Positions 1-10,439 of a stretch of 64,000 bases of DNA are shown here, one piece after another; the stretch's first letter is position 1; each line of letters starts with the position of its first letter. Made by a program: the position numbers and the translations under genes. The stretch covers positions 15,185,590 to 15,249,589 of the forward strand of contig NC_044927.1 of NCBI RefSeq assembly GCF_003576645.1, in the 5' to 3' direction. Under the pieces are notes generated by a model. The model saw only the letters and a program-made list of their open reading frames with translations, did no database searches and was not told the origin of the DNA. The DNA is from Ipomoea triloba. Its lineage: Eukaryota; Streptophyta; Magnoliopsida; Solanales; Convolvulaceae.

Positions 1-550
1 TGCAAAGATTCTTTACCTTCAAATTTATTAATTAATTATATTCACTATAATATCTTTGGACTATATCACAATTGTTCACTTTAAAGATAAATCGTATTCT
101 TTTATATTAATATGATTTAAAATCTATAAATTTTCATTACCTTATCTAATCTTATTCCTTAAATAAACTAGAAATTTCTCTATTCACAAGAATTCATTCA
201 ACCATAAGACCATCTCCAAAGGGGTCAGCCAACGGCATTTTGGTGTAGGTTTTGGAGTTGATTTTGCTCCAAGGATGTCGCCATATTCTACACCATTTTG
301 GTGTTGTCTACAGTGCATCACCAAATTTGGTGATGTACTGTAGATTGACACCAAAATGGTGTAAATCTTTTATATTCCATTTTTGCCCTTTGTCTTTTGT
401 ATTAATTCTTTTTGTATCCTTATTTTGTTTTTATGAAAATACATATTTTGTTAAATACATAAACATAAAATTTAAATAATTAAAAATAAATTATACCATT
501 TGAAAGATCACATCAAAACGATTAAAACAAGACTAATATCATATATAGAT

Positions 551-670
551 TAATTAAAAATTAAAGTACATAAAACATAATTTTCATAAAATTAAACCTA
601 ATACATCGACTAATTAAAAATTAAAGTACATAAAACATAATTTTCATAAAATTAAACCTAATACATCCGA
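551..670. repeat. 60-bp exact tandem duplication
   Basis: Two adjacent copies with period exactly 60 (551-610 and 611-670) are almost identical. They lie in the AT-rich 3' side of the Harbinger ORF1 remnant. Confidence 0.9.
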
Positions 671-689
671 AATTAAATAAAACATATTT

Positions 690-1510
690 AGATTTAATAG
701 TCCCCAAGACCACCTCCATTTCCTCCCAAATTGTCAAAATATTGATTAAATTGGCTACTTGATTCAACGTCTCCTCTGTATGTTTGCTCATTAGCTCTCT
801 TTGCAACAATTTGTAGTTGTTCATTCCTTATAGACTCACGCACCATTGGATCTGTGATAGAATCCAAATTTATGCGTAAGATTTTGTTTTCTTCTCGACG
901 CTGTCTGTTCGCTTACTGTCGTTCTGCCAACTCTACTTTCCTTGCTTCAGTTTGAGCTTTTAACAACTGAACCTCATAATTTTTTTCAAGTATACCTTGA
1001 TGATTTTTGAACATTTTTTTTATTTGTTCATTGTCTGTCTGGATGGATTTTAAAAATTCCCTACTTTCTTCTTTTTCTCCTTGTTCCTTCCAGTTGGACG
1101 TTCGCTTGCATTGTTGTTTTCATTAATCGGGTCTGCACTTTCAAAATCGTCATTTAAATCAACACAAAAAGATGATGAGCCTATTGACTTATCGGCTCTA
1201 TCAGGTAGTGATGGTGATCCTTCAAAGTCGGTACTTCGCTTTCGGCTACCAACACTTACGTCTCTTCTAGGAGTAGAGCTAAATTTCTCAAGGTCCTTAA
1301 CGATAGGCCATACGTGATCAAATCTAAACCCCTTTTGAAATTTGGCATCTTGTGACATTAAATCTTTTGCTCTATCTAGCTGTTATGAATGATAAATATA
1401 AGTAAATAATAAATATGTAAAATGTAGTCACAATTAAGCAAATGATTAATAAAACATGTATAAAGTACTCACAATATCTTGTTCAGACGCTCCGCTCGAG
1501 TTCATGTTTT
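690..1510 (-). pseudogene. Harbinger ORF1-like gene (NAM-associated C-terminal domain)
   Basis: Read right to left, a first exon ends ...GASEQDI at about 1473. A GT-AG intron (about 1472-1380) follows, and exon 2 continues DRAKDLMSQDAKFQKGFRF and DHVWPIVKDLEKFS. This is the signature of the plant 'no apical meristem-associated' C-terminal domain found in ORF1 proteins of plant Harbinger elements. A serine/acidic linker and a lysine-rich patch follow. The frame breaks near 1050; coding sense resumes as a charged helical tail (ITDPMVRESIRNEQLQIVA, then ANLINILT) to about 700. By family knowledge, ORF1 proteins bind DNA and help the transposase. Frameshifts and stops mean no full product. An NAC-type host gene is unlikely because the NAM DNA-binding domain is absent and the gene lies between transposon TIRs. 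Confidence 0.75.
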
Positions 1511-1606
1511 CAATTTGGCGGATGCATCCTCTTAATTTTGAAACAGCTACCAGTATATTCAGCATCCCAGTTTGAAGAGATCTCCAAGGTCGAATATTAG
1601 TATTAT

Positions 1607-1795
1607 TTGCTGGTAGCATTTGGTAGTACTCAAGCCCAATACGAGTCCAAAAATCTTGTTTTGGTTGATGGTGCTACTCTATTTCAAGAATTTCTTGCTC
1701 GACATAGACAAATAAAAGACAAAGAAGCACATTATGCACTTCGTAATGCATTGATTGAGCATATGTGGGAACAATATGGTAATTTTGAAAATTAA
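1607..1795 (+). pseudogene. Harbinger transposase C-terminal remnant
   Basis: The last ~50 residues (ALRNALIEHMWEQYGN near the end) match the conserved tail of plant PIF/Harbinger DDE transposases, where the nuclease domain ends in an A-L-x-x-x-L-I-x-H-x-W-E-x-x-G-N block. Only this tail survives, and the catalytic DDE core is absent. It converges on the ORF1 remnant and lies about 250 bp inside the right TIR. The ATG given is only where an open frame begins, not a true start. Confidence 0.7.
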
Positions 1796-2050
1796 ATGTA
1801 ATAGTTGTATTATGTAATATTATTGTGGAATAAAAATATTATTTGCACTACAATCAAATTTTATTTTTAAAAAATTAAAATAAAAAAATAAAGTTTTAAT
1901 TTATGAGAAAAAAATTATTTTATTTTAGGAATAAAATTTGGTGTAGAATTTGATGTAATGGGTTGGAGATGAATAAAATTTGGTGTAAGAATATGCGGGG
2001 AATATTCCTTTTGGGGTAAAATTTGGTGTTTTGGGTTGGAGATGGTCTAA

Positions 2051-3609
2051 TGGTTGAACCAAAAGTATCTCGAGTAGAACACCTAAATGACTGATATGCT
2101 TTTATTCTGATAATAATATGTAAATTGTAATTAGATCATTATCTTACGTAACTATATTTAAAACTCATTATTAAAAATGTCAATGTATGACAATAAAACA
2201 TTGTGACACACTTGACTCATTGAAAAGATGCTGAGACTACAACATTACTGGAATTAATCTTTCAAATCCATAAAATGAAGAAATTTGAAAAATAACTACC
2301 GTTGCAGCATTCATTAATCTTGTATGTAAAATACTTATTGTGCATCCTTTAATTATATTAGAACTAATATAACTTTACAATTCATTTCATTTTCTACACT
2401 CAACCTGCTTGGATTACAGGCAAAATCAGTATCAATCTTGACAACAAAAATAATTAGTATATAGGATGTAGCCACTGTTTAAAAATGTTTATGCACAAAG
2501 TGACAACTATTTAACTGCATGCATTGTGGTGAAAATGAAGCAATAGATACTCCAAGATTAGTAACAATTCAACAAAAAAAAAATTACAAAAAAGCACTAG
2601 CACATGCACACACAAAATTAAGTACTACATTTTTTCATACTAATTCCATAAATATGAACGTCAAATTGAACAGGTGTAGAATAGATGTGGAAACTGTTGA
2701 TGAAATTGGACAAATTGTGACATTAGTATTTGGACTACTTGCAAATGCATTGTTATTACTATCAAGTAAACAAGTTATGAAACTAGAACAAGAGGTACTA
2801 CTCATTAATCTTCTACAAATATAATAAATATTAATATTTTGTTCAATATTTTTACATGAGAATGTATGACACACATCTCACAACACATGAAACATGTTGG
2901 AAAAAACTACCGCTGCCAAATATCAACAAGCGCTTGCAAGATCAATAGTTCATAGTACAACTAAGATCTCAATCATATACACAAACACAATGAGGCAAAT
3001 CAACAGCTTCCTACACTATAATCTCATAGCATGGCGATGCCCTTTATACTACCACCAGTAACCCAATTGCCCATGACACATTACCAATAAATAAATAAAA
3101 AAAACAGGTACTGAAGATGAAGACAATAATAATGCTACCCGAAAGAAAATTAAAAAGACTTAGAGAAATTCAAACCAAAAGTAGTATATATTTATTTAGA
3201 CTATCATTTTTAGACTAAGTATTTAGACAAGCGTTTTTAGAAACTCTTCCATATTATTGATATGGGTGTCGGATAGATAGAGTCGAGAATTAAATATTCT
3301 ACGGTCCCGAATTATACCAATTGAATTCTGTCTGCTATATAAATTAAGTGCTTCGGAATTGATCTCATTCTTTTAAGAATTTTCGTTGGTCTTTGTTTAT
3401 TAATAACTTCATCTTTCAATAAAACAAAAAATTTGTTTTGTTTGTAGCAATATCACATAGACATTTCAACCTCTCATTTTCTTCAATTACGAATAATCAA
3501 TCTCTCATATTTTATTTAGTATTCATATACTTTGAATTACCGATTTAAATAAACAAATTCGACATTCAATCACATATGCATGAACATCTCTTATATAATA
3601 TTGCATTGA
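2051..3609. other. Gene-poor AT-rich stretch, possible Helitron interior
   Basis: No recognisable intact gene. A 101-codon open frame at 2519-2824 (+) has no recognised domain. At about 3108-3164 a short acidic then lysine-rich tail (TEDEDNNNATRKKIKKT, stop) resembles the C-terminal tail of the RPA-like pseudogene at 44035-44238. It lies about 520 bp before a Helitron 3' end, so part of this stretch may be the interior of that Helitron. No Helitron 5' end was located. Confidence 0.35.
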
Positions 3610-3682
3610 TATACTTTGAAGTACTTATTTAAAAATAAACATTGGGCATTATCACATTTGCGCAACGCGCGTAAAAAACTAG
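3610..3682 (+). mobile_element. Helitron 3' terminus
   Basis: The sequence GCGCAACGCGCG can fold into a short GC hairpin. It is followed after a few bases by CTAG (3679-3682) and then T, the standard Helitron 3' end inserted between A and T. The 30 bases before the hairpin (AAACATTGGGCATT) match the same region of the Helitron ends at 51925 (+) and 43737 (-). The element extends leftward; its 5' end was not found. Confidence 0.7.
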
Positions 3683-4568
3683 TAGATATAGATAAATATC
3701 ATATCTTTTTTTTTTCTTATACGAAAAAACACTTTAAATTTAAAAATTTGCAAATCCTTAGTTTTGTTACTAATTGTTTTCCAACGCTTAAATGTAGCAT
3801 AATCAAAACTAATATAGATCATCACTTAAATAATAAGTTTATGTTTGGTAAGTTCATAGTAGAATTTGTGATCCAACATTTGTAGATGAGTTAATTCCTT
3901 TTTTGGTCCTAGATTTATATGGGCCATTCCATTTTTAGTCCTTTTTTTTCAAAATACCCTATATTGGTCCTAGTTTTATTGTGGCATGACCATTTTTGGT
4001 CCTCCGTTAATAAATCTGTTAAACTGGCGTTAGTTTTAAGGGTATTTCAGTCCATTTAGTTTTTAAGTGTTAATTCCTTTTTTGGTCCTAAATTTATATG
4101 TGTCATTCCACTTTTAGTCCTTTTTTTTTTCAAAACATCCTATATTAGTCCTAATTTTATTGTGGCATATCCATTTTTGGTCCTCCGTCAATACATATGT
4201 TTAAATGAGATTAAAAATGACTTTAAAGCATATTCTTTCATAAACCATTCAAAATCTAACTTTTTCTTTGTAATAGACCACTCAAAATGTAACTTTTTTC
4301 TGGGTAATAGAACAATACAAGATGGAAGTTTTTTTTCTACATCTTCAAAAAATCATATACATTAGTCATACACCCATTAATAACATAAAGAATCCATAAT
4401 TCATTAATTGCATAATAGAGCAAAAATCTTTAGCAAAAATAAGTGTGCTACAAAACATTAAAAAAGTGCAATTGTAAAAAATCACAAGTAGTCTACTTTA
4501 TAACAAACTGAAGTATAATGCATAAGTCTACTTCATAAGTTCATTCATTAGAATCATAGTTGTAGCCT

Positions 4569-5607
4569 TTAAGTTGGACTTTCCCATGATATCCTAACTC
4601 CCAATGGGGTGAGACTATTGCCTTTCTTTTGCGTAGGTCTAGCAATAAACTCATCAGGTTGTGTGACATGGATTTCACCAGCTTGAGGATCATCTACAAC
4701 TTCAACTCCAACTCGAACTTGTTCTTGATTACCAATTTCTTGAGTTGTGGCCTTAGATGTACTTTTCTTGTTCCTAACTCTTTTCTTTGGATGAAGCTGC
4801 ATATCAGGAATCAGAAAAAAGCCAAGAAATAGAAAATGATAAAAATTCATAATTGTCTACAAGTAAAATAGATCATTACTATTTTGTCTTTTGTTGCAGG
4901 ATCTTGAGGACTGCATCCTTAAATTCTTTTTTAGAAGCAAATGTTAATCCACATTCAAATTTAATAGACTTCATCTCAGTATTTGACTTAAACACTGGCT
5001 ATTTAGTTCTCTCTTCATCATCAGTCTCCTTTCCACTCTCTTCATCAGACATATTTAGCCCCACACAATCTATATTTGCACTAGAATCTTTTGAATCACG
5101 TGTATTACTAACTCCAACCCCATTATACTCTACATTTGGATCAACATTACCTTCATACTCTTTGTCATCTTCCTCATTTTCATTCAACTCAGCATCACTA
5201 TAGTCATACAATTCCAACTCTTCATCCTCACCCTTTTCTTCAAATTCTGCAGCTTCCCCTTCACCCTCACTTGCACCATCACCCTCAGAATTTGCTGGTA
5301 CAACCCAAACCTCAATTTTCTTAGGAACTACAGAGCCATTACAAATTTTCCAACAATCACTATCAGTAACAACTTCAATTAAATGGTGAGTATCTGTCAC
5401 TATAAAATACTTAAACTTATCTAACATGTTGTAACCCAATTCTTCTACGCTCTCCCTTAGGGCTATCATTCCCCATAAATCATTATCCAGATCAAAACTC
5501 GTTGTTATCCCTCCAACATATCCTTTATCCAATTTTCTAAGCAAACCACCATGTTTTATTATCAATTTGAACTTATCTGTTAACATATGACAAAAAAAAT
5601 TGAACAA
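4569..5607 (-). pseudogene. MULE transposase remnant, N-terminal PB1-like domain retained
   Basis: Open from 5607 to 4999 (202 codons). The N-terminal half has the PB1-like layout seen at the start of plant MuDR-type transposases: FKLIIKHGGLL, then GYVGG and DLDNDLWG, then ELGYNM. A long acidic linker follows (residues ~105-200, Glu/Asp-rich), typical of these proteins. Just downstream (4993-4865) FECGLTFASKKEFKDA matches the start of the MuDR DNA-binding domain, then the frame ends. A further frame, 4850-4569, holds basic KKRVRNKK and RPTQKKG segments resembling the C-terminal tail. The DDE core, SWIM finger and zinc knuckle are missing. The 5607 ATG may not be the true start, since FNFFCHMLTDKFKL reads continuously. 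Confidence 0.65.
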
Positions 5608-5883
5608 GTTTAATTATCAACACAATGGTCCCAATATATGTAAAATAAATCATTCAAAGCATGCCTTCTACCAAAGTATTCAAACTAGATGTTCATCAAA
5701 AGAGTGAGTTAACTATTCAAACTAGATGTTCACTTTTCACATTCCGTAATAAAGATTGTTCATATTAAATTTTGTTTCTAATTATCCATATCAATTTTGT
5801 TAAAAATAGTGAGTAAATCAAAATTTCACTATTATACTTTATTTATCAATGATCACAACCAACAATAAAAAATACAAAAAAAA

Positions 5884-5985
5884 AAAAGAAACAGCAAATT
5901 CTAAAACAGAAAAAAAAAAGGAGCAAATTCTAAAACACAAAAAAGGGAGCAAATTCTAAAACAAAAAAAAGGGAGCAAATTCAAG
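5884..5985. repeat. Short tandem repeat, GGAGCAAATTCTAAAACA units
   Basis: Four ~25-bp units of (GG)AGCAAATTCTAAAAC separated by A-runs inside the MULE at 3888-6412. Confidence 0.8.
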
Positions 5986-6026
5986 AACTTACCGTCATAA
6001 TGCCTTTCACCCATAATTGTTGGAGG

Positions 6027-6130
6027 GCTGCTACGGACGTACGCTGCGGACCTGCGGAACTGCTACGGAAGTTGCTGCGGAATGCCGGAAGTTGCTGCGG
6101 AACGCCGGAACGTGAGGCGAGTTGTGCTGC
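6027..6130. repeat. GC-rich CTGCGGAA repeats
   Basis: A locally GC-rich island repeats GTTGCTGCGGAAYGCCGGAA and shorter CTGCGGA words. It lies upstream of the PB1-like remnant, in the position of its 5' leader. Confidence 0.6.
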
Positions 6131-6421
6131 TGCGGAGAAAATATTATTTTGAATGGGAATTAGGTATTTTGATCACGTACAATACACATGTTGAGGAACA
6201 AATTATTTGATGAATTAATTAATTAATTAATTAATTTTGTATCAAAAGACAAAAATATCCTTATAATTAACGCCTGTTTAACGGATTCATTAACGGAGGA
6301 CCAAAAATGGTCATGCCACAATAAAACTAGGACCAATATAGGATGTTTTTAAAAAAAAGGACTAAAAGCGGAATGACCCCTATAAATCTAGGACCAAAAA
6401 AGGAATTAACTCTTTGTAGAT

Positions 6422-7655
6422 CTATGATATATTTTTAACTAATTTGTTCAAATTTTATTTATTATAGTTCTACTATTTCTATTATTCTTCATTTTATATT
6501 AATAGATCTCGAGATAAGACATTGTTTTTAAATATGTGAATTTCAATTAATTTAATGACATTATATTTAAATCTGAGATATTTACGCAATAAGTTTATAT
6601 TTTTACAACTCCACAAATGTAAGTTAATTGAATTATTTTATTTTTATATTACAAATCAATTCTTTTGGCTCGTATTATCTAAATAATTTCTATTATTTTG
6701 AATTTGTAAATTTTCATAATTTATCATATTTTATAAATTTTGTTTACACTATTTGTACTATAAATTTTTTAAATAAATGCAATAATAATTAAGTTTATCA
6801 TTTGTAGAATGCTAAAATTACAATAATTATATATTTAGGTGTTTATATTTTTAAACTTTGAGTATCAACATCATTAATAATTTCTCAATTATTTTTAAAA
6901 GTTTGATGAAGTAAAAAGAAATAAAAATTGACGTGCAACAATGGTTCAATATGTATATATTATAGTTAGAAATGGTGAGTACAAATATAAAAAAAAAAGT
7001 ATGTAAATAGACATAACTTGCAACAACAAAAAAAGTCATAAGCTATACATATAATATATAGATTTTAAAATAAAAATAAAAATTTAAATTTTATAAAAAT
7101 AGAAAAATATATGCATGAAAGCTCATAAATGAATTAATGTTAATTGCAATATTTTATTGGTATGTCTCCTGTTAACACAAGATAAAATATCATAAACAAA
7201 CATATCTATAATCTATACATACTTATTTTGTGCAAAATACCTTTGCAATTAGCCTAGATTAGTTATGCACTTTTATAACAATTTTGATAGTATATATAAA
7301 AGATAGTTACATGTTCTTGATGTTAATCAAATATTTCATACAACCTTCATTAGAAAATTGATAACAAAACATATAAAAATATCTTCATGGAATATTAATG
7401 TGTATAAACATCTTTAGTCTATGAAAAATGAATAATTACAATTATTTGTAAAACGATATTCGTGTTGTTACTCGTTAATTCTACCATGCTAGCCAAATAA
7501 ATAAATTGCATGGCCACATAATCATCACTCTAATAAATTGAGAGTCATAATGAACACTTTGTGTTACTTCCTCAACCTATTGAATCACAAAAATAAATTT
7601 TTATTTTTAATCAATGACATTCTAGGGAATGTAAATTATATACTATTTTTTAATT
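6422..7655. other. AT-rich intergenic DNA
   Basis: Very AT-rich, with only short ORFs that show no family signature. No gene or clear element boundary seen. Confidence 0.6.
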
Positions 7656-7659
7656 TTTA

Positions 7660-7832
7660 ATTTTTACAACCAAGGGTAAAGAATATCATTTATTTAAAAT
7701 AATAAGGATAAAGATGGAAAAAAGTTAGAAAGCTACTAGCTTATTTTGATAACATTACCAAACAGAGCTTATAGCTTTTAGTAGCTTAAAATAAGCTATA
7801 AGCTCCTAAATAAGTCTTGCCAAATAGAGCCT
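7660..7832. mobile_element. Partial MITE, related to 8455-9095
   Basis: This stretch, from ATCATTTATTTAAAATAATA through the AAGCTATAAGCTCC block to CCAAATAGAGCC, matches the terminal part of the inverted MITE copies at 8455-9095 and 9099-10270. The other end is not recognisable. Confidence 0.55.
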
Positions 7833-7844
7833 ATATTGTGATTT

Positions 7845-8168
7845 TTATAAGAAGAGAAAGTTTTTCTTCTGAGCTTTAGTCAAGTCCATTCCCCCCGGAG
7901 ATGACTGGTTCTGAGCAGTTGAAGGTTGACGAACACCACCTCCTGACCCCGCATTACCACCACTAGAAGGCATGGGAGCACGAAGGGTATGAGGAGGGTT
8001 CAAAGGACCTCCACTAGCACCATCCCCACTACCCGGTGGCAGAGGGCCACGACGAATAGGAGGAGGTGGTTGCTCAAGACCAACAGTCAGACCAGAACGC
8101 CTAACACCAGATCGGCATGATGGGGCCACATGCCCTTGTTTCTTGCAGGTTAGACAATAAGGTGGCAC
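7845..8168 (-). pseudogene. CCHC zinc-knuckle fragment of a retroelement ORF1/gag
   Basis: The frame opens with PPYCLTCKKQGHVAPSCRS, a CX2CX4HX4C knuckle of the type that ends plant LINE ORF1 (DUF4283-associated) and some gag proteins. A Pro/Gly-rich low-complexity tail of about 75 residues follows. No RNA-binding or capsid domain precedes it, so it is a fragment. A host zinc-knuckle gene is possible but less likely in this repeat-dense setting. Confidence 0.5.
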
Positions 8169-8454
8169 TTTTTCACATCTCTAGCTACTGACACAATCCT
8201 TCCAAGAATATTCTATCTTTGTATAATCAACCACTCCTAAACATAATTGATACACAAAAGCTCACTTATCAAAACAATAATGAAAAAGCTGGTAGACAGG
8301 TTTTTGAAAATATTGACAATCAAAACAGGGGCGGAGCCAAAATTTTTATCTAGTGGGGTGAAAGATTAAAACAAATGAGATATTTTGGAAAGAAAATATT
8401 AATCAAGTAAGGAGATTCAACCTCTTAACATCTACTACAATACATACATACTTA

Positions 8455-9095
8455 GGCTCTGTTTGGCAGAGCTTATTTAGGAGCTTATAGCTTATTTTAA
8501 GCTACTAATAAGCTATAAGCTCTGTTTGGTAATGTTCTCAAAATAAGCTAGTAGCTTAAAATAAGAGCTTATTTTGAAACGCTACTTGGGGTAGCTTTTC
8601 AAAATAAGCTAATAGCTTTTTAACTTTTTTCCATCATTATCCTTATTATTTTAAATAAATGACATCCTTTACCCCTCTCAATTAAAACCCATTTGATATT
8701 TTCTTTTCATTATGTTTGGTTGTAATTTAAGTTTGATATTTATGTTTGAACATTAATTTTTGTACGAACTAATCTTATGAATTATAAATATTTTTTTTTA
8801 CTTTATATATTTTCAAATATATGTTCTTACTTTATATTTTATTTAAATATATTGATTTTATTATTTTATATTTTAATATATAAACTAACCTATTTAAATT
8901 TAAAATTATTTAAATGGTATGAATATGTCCTTTTTAGTCTTTTTTACATTTATCAGCTTATCAAAAAGCTAATTTTACCAAACACTTTTAAGCATACCAG
9001 CTCCTCAGGTTTCAGCTTCGAGCTTATAGCTTTTCAGTTTTCAGCTACTTTTAAGCTTTCAGCTACCTTTTCAGCTAGGTTTGCCAAACATAGCC
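8455..9095. mobile_element. TTA-flanked MITE, copy 1 of an inverted pair
   Basis: TIRs GGCTCTGTTTGGCA and TGCCAAACATAGCC are bounded by TTA at 8452-8454 and 9096-9098, as in Tourist/Harbinger MITEs. The interior is rich in AAGCTATAAGCT palindromes. It is non-coding. Confidence 0.65.
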
Positions 9096-9398
9096 TTAAC
9101 CTATGTTTGGCAAACCTAGCTGAAAAGTAGATGAAAGCTATAAGCTAGAAGCTGAAAACTAAAGAGCTGTTAAGCTAGCTGTTATGCTTAAAAGTGTTTG
9201 GTAAAATTAGCTTTTTGATAAACTGATAAATATAAAAAGACTAAAAAAGACATTTTCATAAAATTTAAATAGTTTAAAATTTAAATAGATTTCTTTACAT
9301 ATTAAAATTTAACATTTTGAAATAAACTATTAGCATAATCATAATCTAGCATCACATAATAAAGTAGCAACATTGTTACGAATCTCCTTCATCTCAAT

Positions 9399-9443
9399 AA
9401 TAATAATAATAATAACAACAACAACAACAACAACAACAACAAT
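9399..9443. repeat. (TAA)n(CAA)n microsatellite
   Basis: About seven TAA units followed by about ten CAA units, inside MITE copy 2. Confidence 0.9.
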
Positions 9444-9614
9444 AAAGGAGAATAGTTGCGGATATAAGAGAAGAGAAAAGGGTTTTAATTGGGATAAGTA
9501 AAAGATGTCATTTATTTAAAATAATAAGGATAAAGATGGAAACAAATTAATAAGCTACTAGTTTATTTTTGAAAAGCTACTTAAGGTAGCGTTTCAAAAT
9601 AAACTCTTATTTTA

Positions 9615-10162
9615 GGGTGTGTTTGGTAGCCGGGAAAATAATTTCCAGAAATCGTTTTCCGGGCTTTTGGTGTTTGGCAACGTCCGGAAAATGCGGTCAA
9701 CGGAAATAATTTTTGGTTGACCAAAGAAAATCAGTTCATTTTTTTTTTTGGAAAATGACTTCCGAAATTTTTGTCCGGAAGTCATTTTCCAGAATGACCA
9801 AAATGACCGTTTCGCATGTTCTCAGCCAAAATGGCCACCCGTTTTAACGAACTGGTTTTTATCGGAAACCAGTCAGCCGGAACTGCTCTGGTTTCGGCCG
9901 AAAACCAGAGCTAGGACCTTTGTTTTTTCTTTCTTTCTTTCATTTATAATAAATATTATTATTTTATATATTTTGATATTATTTTATATTTTAAATAAAA
10001 TAATAAAAATATATAATTATACAATTCTACTCATTTCTAAAAAATGAACCAAACACACAAAGATAGTTTTCTAGAATGCAACTAAACACAGAAAATGAAA
10101 CTATTTTATGAAAAAAATGACTCATTTTCCAGAAATCATTTTCCTACTTTCCGAACACACCC
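9615..10162. mobile_element. Tourist/Harbinger-like MITE
   Basis: TIRs GGGTGTGTTTGG (9615) and CCGAACACACCC (ending 10162) are flanked by TTA on both sides (9612-9614, 10163-10165). Subterminal DNA repeats GGAAAATNATTTCC motifs. Removing it rejoins the two parts of the surrounding MITE. Confidence 0.75.
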
Positions 10163-10439
10163 TTAAGCTACTAGCTTATTTTGGAAACATTACCAAAAAT
10201 AACTTATAACTTATTAATAGATTAAAATAAGTTATTATAAGCTCCTAAATAAGCTATGTCAAACAGAGTCGTAACCATCTAAGCTACGTACTTCATCTTT
10301 GAGTAATTTATATCAATATTATTTACTTATATTTACATATTTACTATATATACAAGGGTACCCTATATATAAGGGGTGAGGTGGGATGGGGAGGAGGGCA
10401 GCTGCCCCCACTACTGTCCCCATATTGGATCCGCCCATG

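Larger units (their letters stand above)
208..2047. mobile_element. Harbinger/PIF-type DNA transposon, decayed
   Basis: The ends form terminal inverted repeats (GACCATCTCCAA at 208, TTGGAGATGGTC ending at 2047) flanked by TAA on both sides (205-207, 2048-2050), the 3-bp target duplication expected of PIF/Harbinger elements. Subterminal DNA is full of ACACCAAAATGGTGT-like palindromes (about 280-365 and 1930-2035). Remnants of both expected genes lie inside, pointing at each other: an ORF1-like (NAM-associated) gene on the minus strand and a transposase tail on the plus strand. The transposase catalytic core is missing, so the element is non-autonomous. The inverted match continues beyond the TSD into the flanks (TTCAACCA / TGGTTGAA), which is unusual. 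Confidence 0.85.
3888..6412. mobile_element. MULE with perfect 9-bp TSD
   Basis: Element of 2,525 bp beginning GAGTTAATTCC and ending GGAATTAACTC, flanked on both sides by the identical 9-mer TTTGTAGAT (3879-3887 and 6413-6421), the Mutator-superfamily TSD length. TIRs of roughly 170 bp carry repeated 'GGTCCTA' modules. The left TIR is present twice in tandem (about 3888-4020 and 4066-4195). Inside is a minus-strand remnant of a MuDR-type transposase gene lacking the catalytic core, so it is an internal-deletion derivative. The TIR start matches the MITE at 11584-12528. Confidence 0.9.
9099..10270. mobile_element. MITE copy 2, inverted relative to copy 1
   Basis: Its first ~190 bp are the reverse complement of the end of the preceding MITE, and its right part (CTATAAGCTCC-like block, CAAACAGAGTC) mirrors that MITE's left end. 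The two copies abut with only TTA between them, giving a very large potential hairpin. Copy 2 is interrupted by another MITE at 9615-10162. Confidence 0.6.
8326..10439. mobile_element. hAT-like element enclosing nested MITEs
   Basis: Imperfect TIRs CAGGGGCGGAGCCAAAAT (8326) and ATATTGGATCCGCCCATG (ending 10439) match at 15 of 18 positions when one is reverse-complemented. The 8-mers flanking it, AATCAAAA and AAACAAAG, agree at 6 of 8 positions, compatible with a worn hAT target duplication. No transposase is seen, and most of the interior is the inverted MITE pair. Classification rests on TIR style only. Confidence 0.5.

Noticed and set aside
690..1510. A host NAC transcription factor gene
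   Set aside because: Only the NAM-associated C-terminal domain typical of Harbinger ORF1 is present, between Harbinger TIRs.
5136..5324. His/Pro-rich plus-strand frame
   Set aside because: Shadow of the acidic linker of the MULE transposase remnant on the opposite strand.
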